From: Thermoguttaceae bacterium
GTDB lineage: Bacteria; Planctomycetota; Planctomycetia; Pirellulales; Thermoguttaceae
Length of the DNA: 55,401 bases
Reading direction: 5' to 3'
Assembly: GCA_017939795.1 (NCBI GenBank)
Contig: JAGBAA010000089.1
Span: 1 to 55,401 of the forward strand
The notes under the pieces were generated by a model. That model was not told the origin of the DNA. It did not search any database and saw only the letters and a list, made by a program, of their open reading frames with translations. A program made the position numbers and the translations under genes. Positions 48,368 to 55,401 of this stretch are shown here, one piece after another (within the stretch, counting starts at the first letter, position 1; every line of letters begins with the position of its first letter).

Positions 48368-50920
48368 ATGAAGGGCGGAAATATAAATTTCATCGATTGC
48401 GTAAATGATCTTCAGCGATTTGCGATCCCGGTATATCAGCGCAACTATAATTGGAAAACAGAACATTGCAAACGGCTTTACGATGATCTCGTCAAGATTG
48501 TCAGGGCAAACAAAACCAGTCATTTTTTTGGGAGTCTTGTCGTTGTCAACTCAACAGACTGTGACATGAAGACGGTACATTTGCTCATTGACGGCCAGCA
48601 GCGGCTGACGACGGTCTCTCTTCTGTTTCTGGCGATACACGATCTCATTTCCAAAGGGGAACTTGTTCCTGAAGATAGCTCTCTGGCCGGCAATGTCCGT
48701 AATTTCCTTATTGCGGACGAAGAGGCGGAAAAAAGAAGAATACGGCTGAAACACATTCAAAGGGACCAGGAGGCTTTTGAGTGTCTGTTTTCAAACGAAA
48801 ATGAATACATCCGGGAGTCGTCTATTACCATGAATTATACGTATTTTCGCGAACGGCTCCAAAAACGGGAAGTGTCGCCGGAACAACTTTACGACGCGGT
48901 CAAAAAACTGGAGATCATCTGCATCAAGCTCGAAAGCAGTGATGAACCGCAGCTCGTTTTCGAGTGTCTGAACTCCACGGGGCTGGAGTTGAGCGAAGGG
49001 GACAAAATACGCAATTTCATCCTTATGGGGCAGAAGCCGGAGAAGCAGGAACAGCTCTATGACAAATACTGGAAGCAGATCGAGAAATGCACGAATTGCG
49101 ATGTCAGCTCCTTCGTTCGGGATTATCTGAGCGTCAAACAGCACGTCAAGCCGTCATCAAAGCGCATCTACACACAATTCAGAGAGTACTGCGAACAGAC
49201 CGGAATTTCTGCGGAAGAACTTCTGAAAGACCTGTTTGATTACGCGAAACGGTATGAGATTCTGCTCAAAGGCAAGCCGCACAGCAAAACGGACTGCAAG
49301 ATGAACAGCGAGACGCTCATTAATTGTATTTATCGGCTGAATAATCTGGAATCGACCATCACGAGACCGTTTTTTCTCGAAGTCCTGCGTCTGTTTGACG
49401 AGAATAAAGTGAGTATTTTCGATGTCGAAAAGATCTTCGAGCTGACTGAAAGCTATCTTTTCAGGCGTTTCATTTGCGAGGTCCCGACGAATTCTTTGGA
49501 CAAGGTGTTTTTGGCGCTTCACCGTGAGATCATGCGTTACGACGGCAGTGAAGCAGATTACGCTGCCAAGTTTCAATACGCTCTGATGGCCAAAAAAGAG
49601 AAAACACGCTTCCCAGATAATGACGAGTTTTGTACGGCTTTCGGAAATCGTCCGGTCTATCAGCAGATGAACAGCAAAAATAAAGTCTATATCCTGGAAC
49701 GGTTCGAGAATCACGGCACGAAAGAGACGAAAAACATTTACGATCTCTGCCGAAAACAAACGTATTCCATCGAGCATATCATGCCCCAGACACTTCGTCA
49801 GGATTGGAAAAGCGAACTGGGAGAAAATCATGACGAGATACACAAAACGTGGCTGCACCGCCTCGCAAATCTTACGCTGACAGCCTACAATTCAGAATAC
49901 AGTAATCGTTCCTTTACCGAAAAGAAAACGATGAAAAACGGTTTCCAGAGCAGCGGGATCCGGATGAATGCGTATATTGCCCAATATGAAAAATGGGGTG
50001 AGGAGGAACTCAAAAAACGCAATGAACATCTCATGGAGCAGGCACAAAAAATCTGGAAATTCCCGCAAACGGATTACCAGCCGCCGCAGAAACAGATGGA
50101 TTCGTGTACTCTTGCCAATTACGAGACTGTTACGGGAAAAGAAATCGTGTATTTCCGATTTGGAGACATGGAACAGCCGGTCAGCAGCTGGAAGGAAATG
50201 TATCAGAGTGTATTGCAGATACTTTACGAAAAGGACAAAAGCATCCTCATCCATGCTGTGCATTCCGATAATAAAAAATTTAGCAAAAATCCGGACGAAT
50301 CTTCAAAGTATGTAGAGATCCGCGATGGGATCTATGCTATTATTCAGACAAGTACACGCGAAAAACTGTCCACTCTGGAGAAAATCTTCCAAATTTATGG
50401 AGTTCCAATGGATGAACTTGTTTTTTATCTGCGTGAGGGCAGTGAAACACCCATGATACCCAGACACGAACGCCAGCTGAATTATTGGAAAGCTGCACTC
50501 GAAGAAATCCATAAAGCACATGGCAACGGCGGGCCTTACACGAATGTTCACGCCGGTTCAAGACATTGGATCAATGGCTTTATCGGAGTACGCAATATAC
50601 ATATAAATTGTGTTGTTTTAGAAAACGGCGCACGAGTGGAATTATATATCGAGAGAGGCGAAAAGGATAAAAATAAAGAAATATTCGATAAACTCAAGCA
50701 GAAAAGAGTGGAAATAGAATCCGCATTGGGAATTGAATTAAAATGGGCACGCCTTGACAACAAAAAGGCCTCAAGGATCTACCATCAGCTTGATAATGTC
50801 AATATCAAAAATGAAGCCGATTGGCCGCAAATGATAAAATTCCACGCAGAGTGGAGTAAAAAGTTTTACGAAGTCTTGGTTCCGTATTTGTCAAATGGGC
50901 TGGAAGGTAGTGGACAGTAA
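48368..50920 (+). CDS. DUF262-DUF1524-DUF4268 protein, GmrSD-like putative nuclease
   Basis: 850 residues. The N-terminal DUF262 domain has the LIDGQQRLTT motif (D75-R79), the NTP-binding/ParB-like signature of GmrS. The middle DUF1524 domain has a His-Me nuclease site with E469-H470 in SIEHIMPQT and H497...N501 in HRLANLTL, as in GmrD. The C-terminal 150 residues (YWKAALEEI, ARVELYIERGEKDKN, FHAEWSKKFYEVLVPYL) match DUF4268. GmrSD enzymes cut modified phage DNA in an NTP-dependent way, so defence is the likely role. AAGGAG precedes the ATG at 48368. The 3' part is visibly richer in A and T than its neighbours, which suggests transfer. No methylase or other defence gene is adjacent. Confidence 0.9.
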   Translation: MKGGNINFIDCVNDLQRFAIPVYQRNYNWKTEHCKRLYDDLVKIVRANKTSHFFGSLVVVNSTDCDMKTVHLLIDGQQRLTTVSLLFLAIHDLISKGELVPEDSSLAGNVRNFLIADEEAEKRRIRLKHIQRDQEAFECLFSNENEYIRESSITMNYTYFRERLQKREVSPEQLYDAVKKLEIICIKLESSDEPQLVFECLNSTGLELSEGDKIRNFILMGQKPEKQEQLYDKYWKQIEKCTNCDVSSFVRDYLSVKQHVKPSSKRIYTQFREYCEQTGISAEELLKDLFDYAKRYEILLKGKPHSKTDCKMNSETLINCIYRLNNLESTITRPFFLEVLRLFDENKVSIFDVEKIFELTESYLFRRFICEVPTNSLDKVFLALHREIMRYDGSEADYAAKFQYALMAKKEKTRFPDNDEFCTAFGNRPVYQQMNSKNKVYILERFENHGTKETKNIYDLCRKQTYSIEHIMPQTLRQDWKSELGENHDEIHKTWLHRLANLTLTAYNSEYSNRSFTEKKTMKNGFQSSGIRMNAYIAQYEKWGEEELKKRNEHLMEQAQKIWKFPQTDYQPPQKQMDSCTLANYETVTGKEIVYFRFGDMEQPVSSWKEMYQSVLQILYEKDKSILIHAVHSDNKKFSKNPDESSKYVEIRDGIYAIIQTSTREKLSTLEKIFQIYGVPMDELVFYLREGSETPMIPRHERQLNYWKAALEEIHKAHGNGGPYTNVHAGSRHWINGFIGVRNIHINCVVLENGARVELYIERGEKDKNKEIFDKLKQKRVEIESALGIELKWARLDNKKASRIYHQLDNVNIKNEADWPQMIKFHAEWSKKFYEVLVPYLSNGLEGSGQ

Positions 50921-50959
50921 ATTCTACTACTGATTTTAGACAGGAAATACACCCAAAAC

Positions 50960-51003
50960 GCGAAATACACGAAGTGATTTAAAATCTTTTCGTGTATTTT
51001 CGC
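50960..51003. terminator. Bidirectional stem-loop between convergent genes
   Basis: GCGAAATACACGAA (50960-50973) pairs with TTCGTGTATTTTCGC (50989-51003) with one bulged base. It lies 40 bp past the DUF262 gene and 57 bp past the metallo-hydrolase gene. No long T run is present, so termination strength is uncertain. Confidence 0.55.
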
Positions 51004-51060
51004 ATTTTCGTGTCAGGAAACTTTCATTTCCTTATGTTTTTGTGTTTTCAGTGGTAAAAA

Positions 51061-52413
51061 TTACGCGTCAAACGGTCCGAAAACGGCCTTAACGGTCATG
51101 GATTCGTCGTTGGCGGTGAGATAGTAGACCTTAAATCTACGGCCTTCCTCGTACGCTTTCACCACCACGTGGCCGCCGAGTTTCACGAGGTCTTTCTGCC
51201 ATGCTTCGTCTGCCATTTTCTTCATCTTTTCCGGGTCGCAGTACGTCGGGCAGATGAGACGTTCTCCGGGGTAAAGTTCCCGTGAGCACATCGTTTTCAT
51301 CGTGTGTTCGTTGACGTGTCCCGGAGTCCACACATTATTGACGTAGACCCGTGCCTGGACCGCCTGCACGAATTCCGGGCGCATGGCGTCTCTGGAAGCG
51401 TGATGATTTGCTTTGCACACGCTGACTTTTCCGACCGTACGCCCGACGATCGCTTCGATCCCGATGTCTTTTCCGTTTTCATCGAGGACCACTCCGCTGA
51501 TGTCTCCGCCCGTGAAGAATCGGAACGGACCGTAGGAGAGGCGGAAACCGATGCTCAGCGGGTTTTCGTTGACTCTGCCGGTCTTGTTGTTCGGGTATTT
51601 CAGGTAAAGATTTTCTGTCGGAAGCGTCACGGTCGGATCGAATTCATGCTCCGGTTTCGGCGCCTCCAGACAGACAGTCCCGCTTCCGCAAACGTTCAGG
51701 ATCTGGAACCGGCCCGCATATTTTTGAGGGTCTTTCTTCAAAACAAGCTGGTCCGCGCGTCCCACGGTGAACGGCATGCGCTTCAGACCGTTCGTTTTCT
51801 CCTGATACTCCACGAATTTGAGCCAGTTGAGCGTCTCGCGCTGTTTCATGGCCGTCACGGGAGCCTCGTAATCCGGATACGACCGGTCAAACGCCTCGCC
51901 AAAACGGAGAAACTCGCCGACCTGCGCCAATCCGCCAAGATCATAGTCGTTTCCGCGTCCTTCGGTCTTCCCCGCAAAGAAGTTTCCGCCGCCGCAATGG
52001 TCGCTGTGGAAGTGGGAGCACATCAGGTAATCGACCTTTTTCCCGGACGGATTGACCCGCTCCACATACCTTGCGATCCACTCTCCCGAACGGCGCGAAT
52101 CGTCGGGAAGCTGGATCGTGCTGTCCTTTCGGCGATAGTCTCCTGCATCCAGAAGCATCGACGTACCGTCCGGATAGATATGGAAACACGATTCCGCGTT
52201 CCCGGTGTAGATGAAATGCAGATCCAGCTCGCCTTCCTTCCAGCCTGCATACGGTTTCCCGACTTCCAGAGATTCCGAAGGTACCGGAGCCGGGATCTCC
52301 CGAACTTCTTCGGCATTGCAGGCAAGCACGTTTCCAAACTGTACCGCTGCGATGGACGAAACAGCACACTGACTCAAAAACAGACGACGATCGATCGAAT
52401 TCTTCTTAGGCAT
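51061..52413 (-). CDS. Tat-exported metallo-beta-lactamase-fold hydrolase
   Basis: 450 residues. The N-terminus NSIDRRLFLSQCAVSSIAAV looks like a twin-arginine signal (RR at 9-10), so export of the folded, metal-loaded protein is likely. The metal motif is SHFHSDHCGGG (H134, H136, D138, H139); later ligands are probably in FFTGGDISG and ANHHASRDAM. The layout resembles the ComEC/Rec2-type MBL domain found alone in secreted proteins. Substrate unknown; phosphodiesters or nucleic acid are possible. The ATG at 52413 is supported by the signal and the promoter at 52487-52515. It converges with the DUF262 gene but is not clearly linked to it. Confidence 0.83.
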   Translation of the reverse strand: MPKKNSIDRRLFLSQCAVSSIAAVQFGNVLACNAEEVREIPAPVPSESLEVGKPYAGWKEGELDLHFIYTGNAESCFHIYPDGTSMLLDAGDYRRKDSTIQLPDDSRRSGEWIARYVERVNPSGKKVDYLMCSHFHSDHCGGGNFFAGKTEGRGNDYDLGGLAQVGEFLRFGEAFDRSYPDYEAPVTAMKQRETLNWLKFVEYQEKTNGLKRMPFTVGRADQLVLKKDPQKYAGRFQILNVCGSGTVCLEAPKPEHEFDPTVTLPTENLYLKYPNNKTGRVNENPLSIGFRLSYGPFRFFTGGDISGVVLDENGKDIGIEAIVGRTVGKVSVCKANHHASRDAMRPEFVQAVQARVYVNNVWTPGHVNEHTMKTMCSRELYPGERLICPTYCDPEKMKKMADEAWQKDLVKLGGHVVVKAYEEGRRFKVYYLTANDESMTVKAVFGPFDA

Positions 52414-52486
52414 GGCAGGTCCTGATGGATCAAAGGATGGATATTTCACGCAAAACGGCAACCATTCCGCTTCGCATCACCCTTCC

Positions 52487-52515
52487 AGTTTACCCGACTT
52501 TCCACTCTCTGTCAA
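52487..52515 (-). promoter_or_regulatory. Promoter of metallo-hydrolase gene
   Basis: Minus-strand -35 TTGACA (52510-52515), 17-bp spacer, -10 TAAACT (52487-52492). It matches the beta-helix promoter in both boxes and the flanking GG. Confidence 0.75.
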
Positions 52516-52570
52516 GCAGGGGGACCGATTTTCGAAAGAAAACTGGAAATGCCTGCGATCCGGCTTGACA
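52510..52570. repeat. Divergent-promoter inverted repeat TGTCAAGC...GCTTGACA
   Basis: An 8-bp perfect inverted repeat (52510-52517 and 52563-52570) whose ends are the -35 boxes of two divergent promoters. It recalls hairpin copies A and B, but the inner arms (GGGG/CCCC) are not conserved and the spacing is larger. Confidence 0.55.
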
Positions 52571-52593
52571 CAGACTTTGGGGAAAAGTATACT
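52565..52593 (+). promoter_or_regulatory. Promoter of small membrane protein gene
   Basis: -35 TTGACA (52565-52570), 17-bp spacer, -10 TATACT (52588-52593). Confidence 0.75.
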
Positions 52594-52650
52594 TTACCGG
52601 TTGAAGATCCCGGTTTGGATACAGAACAAACGAAAGGAAAAACACCTCGG

Positions 52651-52887
52651 ATGCCTGACGAAAAAGAAATTTACTCCCAGCTGCTGCGGCAATTACTGGT
52701 CTTCACCGTTACCGCTCTCATACTGGATTTCGGACAGACCATGCGGCTGTTCGCCCTGAGTATGGCACTGTACTGGACCGCCGTATTTCTGGGGATCTGC
52801 CTGCATCGAAACTCCCGTTTTTTCTTCCGTTACGGCATCTGGATGATCTTTGCTGTCCTCATGATTTTTAAGATCTGTGTACATTGA
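52651..52887 (+). CDS. Small two-helix membrane protein, unknown function
   Basis: 78 residues from the ATG at 52651. Two or three hydrophobic segments (LLVFTVTALILDF, LFALSMALYWTAVFLGICL, YGIWMIFAVLMIF) fill most of the protein, with a short charged start. I recognise no family. The longer frame from 52549 starts upstream of the promoter and cannot be transcribed in full from it. AAAGGA precedes the ATG by about twelve bases, a weak site. It is a single-gene unit, divergent from the metallo-hydrolase and convergent with the large surface-protein gene. Confidence 0.65.
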   Translation: MPDEKEIYSQLLRQLLVFTVTALILDFGQTMRLFALSMALYWTAVFLGICLHRNSRFFFRYGIWMIFAVLMIFKICVH

Positions 52888-52928
52888 AATTCGGTCTGTA
52901 AACCCCAAACGGTGCGTTCAGAAAAAAA

Positions 52929-52960
52929 CAGGAGGGCCTTCCGTTAAGAAAGCACTCCTG
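52929..52960 (-). terminator. Intrinsic terminator of large surface-protein gene
   Basis: CAGGAG (52929-52934) pairs with CTCCTG (52955-52960) with further imperfect inner pairing (GGCCTTCC with GAAAGC), followed on the minus strand by seven T residues. It lies 60 bp beyond the stop at 53020. Confidence 0.75.
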
Positions 52961-53019
52961 CTCAAACTCATGTCCTGCCCGCCGGAGTGACGGACAGGAA
53001 CGGAACGTTTACGTCAAAC

Positions 53020-55401
53020 TTACTTCATGCGGAAGTTGACCTTGACGACACGCGAGCTCAGGAAGTCGCGCGGATTCGTCGAGATCGCCGTCAGCTCGAG
53101 GAAGATCTGGTCGCCTGCTTCGAAGCCAAGGCTGGTCCACGTTTCACCTGTGATGGAGAGGATCTCCTCTTCCGTCGTGAAGTTCAGCGTCACATACTGG
53201 CCGTTACGCGCATCACTGTACATCAGCTGGTACGTGTAGTTCTCGGCCGTCGTGTTGGAGACGCCCTTGAAGGTCTTCACGCTGCCCGTCGCGTCCATAC
53301 GGAGCTGCGGGTTGCTCAGCGCCTTCGGTTTCGCGAGACGCACGCTCTTGGAGACCGACTGGGAATCCAGATACAGCGTGTTGGTCGTCAGATCCATGAA
53401 GCCTTCCGCAAACGCCTTGAACTGAACGTTACCGCCGGCGAACTGGTCAGAGACCGTGACCGTGCAGGAACCGTCCGCGTTTTCGACGACCGTCGCGCCA
53501 TTCTGCTTCAGTTCGTCAAGCGACGTTTCATACCAGTTGGACCACTTGCCGCCGACCGCCTGCACCTTGTAGCGGATGTTGATCGACGTGCCGGCTGGGT
53601 AGGCTTTACGCTGTTTCGCGCTGACCGTGAAGGTGACCGTGCCGGTGGTCTTCGTCTGGTAGTTCGGACGTTCCAGCGTCGTGACCGTAATCTCGCTTTC
53701 ATAGGCGATCGCACCGTCCGCCTTGAGGCGATAGTCGTACTTCTTGCCGTCACGGAAGGTCCGCGTACCCGCTTCAATGATGACTTCACCTTCGCTGGAG
53801 ATCAGGACCTCGATCTCCTTCCACCGATTGTCGCCGTCCGAATCGAGTTTGTACTCGAACGTGTAGCTGACTCCGGCAGTTGCCTTGCCAAGATTGAAGA
53901 TCAGGTTGCTGCCTTCCTGGTAGATGAAGTCGATCTGCTCGCCGGCTGCGTTGATCGTCAGTTCCACCGACGCCTTCGTCGTGACGCCGTTGCGGGTGAT
54001 CGTATCGTTCGTGCCGGGGGTGATCGTCAGCTCGCCGGTCACGGAGTCGATCGTAACGACCGTGTCACCGTTGCCGGAGGTGTAGATCATGTCGCCGACC
54101 GCCAGCGTGCCGCCTTCGGAGAAGGAAACACTTTCGGCATCTTCCAAATTCTGGATGAGGTTGCCTTCCACTTCCAGCTCGTTCATGCCGTAGGTGACGC
54201 CGTTGAAGGTGACTTCATTGTCGTCCGCCGCCGACGTGATCGTGCCGGTGTAGGAATTCTCGCCGGTCTGGAGCGCGACGCCTTCCGGAAGCGTGACGTC
54301 TTCCACGACATCCTGGGTCAGGACGACCGTATTGCCGTCTTCCTGAGCCGCGAAGAAATCAAGTGCTTCCTGGAGACTGCTGAAGCTGTAGGACGTGTTG
54401 CCTTCCGCATCAACGATGACCGCGACGGCCGGGGCGACATCTTCGACGATCGTATTGCCTTCGCTGCTGTTCGTCTGTACGAGACCGACCGCCTGGACCG
54501 GGATGTCCGTGACGGAACCATCTTCGTTCGTGATCTTCACAGTGACGTTCTTGATCGTGTTGCCGGCTTCCTGGATGTAGTTGCCGTTTTCGTCTTCAAG
54601 CACAGCATCGGACCAGCCAAGGATCGCACCCGGAGCAGAGAAACCGGGGAATTCGGCATACGTGGAACCGATGCTCGTGATCGTGACGTTTTCGACCGTG
54701 TTGCCGTAGAACAGTTCAGAGAACTTGTTCGTCGCCGAGGTAACGTCGGTACTTCCCGCGATACCGCCGACCAGAACGGAACCAAAGATCTCGACGTCCT
54801 TGACCGTGCAGCCGATGATGCGGTCCGGATACGTGCCGCCTTCCATGAATTGCCCCACGATACCGCCGCAGTGGCCGTCGGCTTTCTCGTTCTGACGGAT
54901 CGTACCATTTTCGACCGTGCAGTTCTGGATCGTATCCGCGTACCAGCAGTAAGCCGCACCAAGGACACCGCCGACCTGCTGATTACCGACGATCTCGAAG
55001 TTCCGGACCGTGATGTCATGGATCTCGAACTCCATATTCTTCACGACCGTATCCCACCAGACTTTACCGACGGCGGCACCGACGTAAGTATCACCGGAGA
55101 CCTTCACGTTTTCGAGCGTAAAGTTACCGACCTTGTATCCGATGCATCCGAACAGACCGGCATAGTCCGTGTCGCCCGTGATCGTCAGATTGCTGATCGT
55201 TTTTCCCTGACCGTCAAACGTGCCAAGGAACGGATTCTCATCATAGTCGCCATCCGGCATGAAGCTCTGTCCGATCGGCGTCCAGTTGGCGTACTCGGAG
55301 AGATCGATGTCGGCAGCCAGCTTGACGGTCTTGCCCGCGAAATTATCGACGCCGGTGTTGACCAGCTGAGCGAGGTAGGCGAGGCCTTTCGCGCTGTCGA
55401 T
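53020..55401 (-). CDS. Large GLUG-motif surface protein, N-terminus beyond window
   Basis: At least 793 residues; the frame is open from the right edge, so the N-terminus is missing and the internal Met at 55260 is not the start. The first part visible (SAKGLAYLAQLVN, then GKTVKLAADIDLSEYANWTPIG and FLGTFDGQGKTISNLTI) is the GLUG-repeat beta-helix of bacterial surface proteins, followed by about 150 residues of helix coils (VENVKVSGDTYVG, IQNCTVENGTI). Then come several Ig-like or fibronectin-like beta domains (about from 54450 down to 53020) with Thr, Val and Gly-rich strands. No LPxTG or PEP-CTERM sorting signal is seen at the C-terminus (NPRDFLSSRVVKVNFRMK). Probably secreted and adhesive. 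Confidence 0.82.
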   Translation of the reverse strand: MDSAKGLAYLAQLVNTGVDNFAGKTVKLAADIDLSEYANWTPIGQSFMPDGDYDENPFLGTFDGQGKTISNLTITGDTDYAGLFGCIGYKVGNFTLENVKVSGDTYVGAAVGKVWWDTVVKNMEFEIHDITVRNFEIVGNQQVGGVLGAAYCWYADTIQNCTVENGTIRQNEKADGHCGGIVGQFMEGGTYPDRIIGCTVKDVEIFGSVLVGGIAGSTDVTSATNKFSELFYGNTVENVTITSIGSTYAEFPGFSAPGAILGWSDAVLEDENGNYIQEAGNTIKNVTVKITNEDGSVTDIPVQAVGLVQTNSSEGNTIVEDVAPAVAVIVDAEGNTSYSFSSLQEALDFFAAQEDGNTVVLTQDVVEDVTLPEGVALQTGENSYTGTITSAADDNEVTFNGVTYGMNELEVEGNLIQNLEDAESVSFSEGGTLAVGDMIYTSGNGDTVVTIDSVTGELTITPGTNDTITRNGVTTKASVELTINAAGEQIDFIYQEGSNLIFNLGKATAGVSYTFEYKLDSDGDNRWKEIEVLISSEGEVIIEAGTRTFRDGKKYDYRLKADGAIAYESEITVTTLERPNYQTKTTGTVTFTVSAKQRKAYPAGTSINIRYKVQAVGGKWSNWYETSLDELKQNGATVVENADGSCTVTVSDQFAGGNVQFKAFAEGFMDLTTNTLYLDSQSVSKSVRLAKPKALSNPQLRMDATGSVKTFKGVSNTTAENYTYQLMYSDARNGQYVTLNFTTEEEILSITGETWTSLGFEAGDQIFLELTAISTNPRDFLSSRVVKVNFRMK

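Noticed and set aside
48368..52413. DUF262 protein and metallo-hydrolase as one defence system
   Set aside because: They are convergent, with a stem-loop between them and separate promoters, and the hydrolase carries a Tat-type export signal, so a joint role inside the cell is unlikely.

Overview
The window looks like chromosome from a gut- or rumen-type planctomycete (Planctomycetota, perhaps a Pirellulales/Thermoguttaceae relative). The evidence is a DUF1559 protein with a prepilin-type N-terminus, an HzsA-related secreted di-heme cytochrome, a planctomycete-style multi-membrane-plus-leucine-rich-repeat protein, degenerate planctomycete pentapeptide repeats, and many secreted glycan-active enzymes without SusC/SusD genes. 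This placement is an inference from gene content; there is no rRNA, tRNA, CRISPR array, integrase or insertion sequence in view.

Layout. 0.3-10 kb (minus strand): an SpoU-type RNA methyltransferase, an oligopeptide ABC transporter ATPase, transketolase, and an RND efflux pump with its membrane-fusion lipoprotein. A MarR regulator is divergent from the pump, and a perfect palindromic operator sits just downstream of the pump promoter. 10.8-17 kb: glycogen synthase, a DUF1559 protein, a TPR protein and PurH. 17.3-30 kb is a glycan-degradation region: an esterase, a 1372-residue secreted putative glycosidase and a glycerophosphodiesterase on the plus strand; a carbohydrate-binding/TIM-barrel enzyme, a heparinase II/III-like lyase and a glutamine-amidotransferase-like protein on the minus strand; then a second glycerophosphodiesterase. 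30-33 kb: a pentapeptide-repeat exported protein and a purine permease. 33.2-37 kb: a compact metalloid/thiol operon (ArsR, permease, small glutaredoxin-like protein, two ArsF-like CxxC proteins, ArsG-like permease), all minus strand, with ArsR-type operators. 37-45 kb: a membrane/LRR protein, a GT39 glycosyltransferase, the HzsA-related cytochrome and a beta-helix protein. 45.5-48 kb: TyrA and GlnS. 48.3-50.9 kb: a standalone DUF262-DUF1524-DUF4268 protein, probably a defence nuclease. 51-55.4 kb: a Tat-exported metallo-hydrolase, a small membrane protein, and the C-terminal part of a large GLUG-type surface protein cut by the window edge.

Regulation is unusually legible. Most transcription units start with a sigma-70-like promoter (TTGAnn or TTGCnn, 16-17 bp, TAnnnT), and many end in good intrinsic terminators. 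Three intergenic sites carry an inverted repeat whose ends (CAAGC/GCTTG) form the -35 boxes of outward promoters; two of these are copies of the same roughly 45-bp hairpin. Short-period arrays of GGATCC-like words sit just downstream of several stop codons; the one behind transketolase has a strict 12-nt phase that switches to 17 nt.
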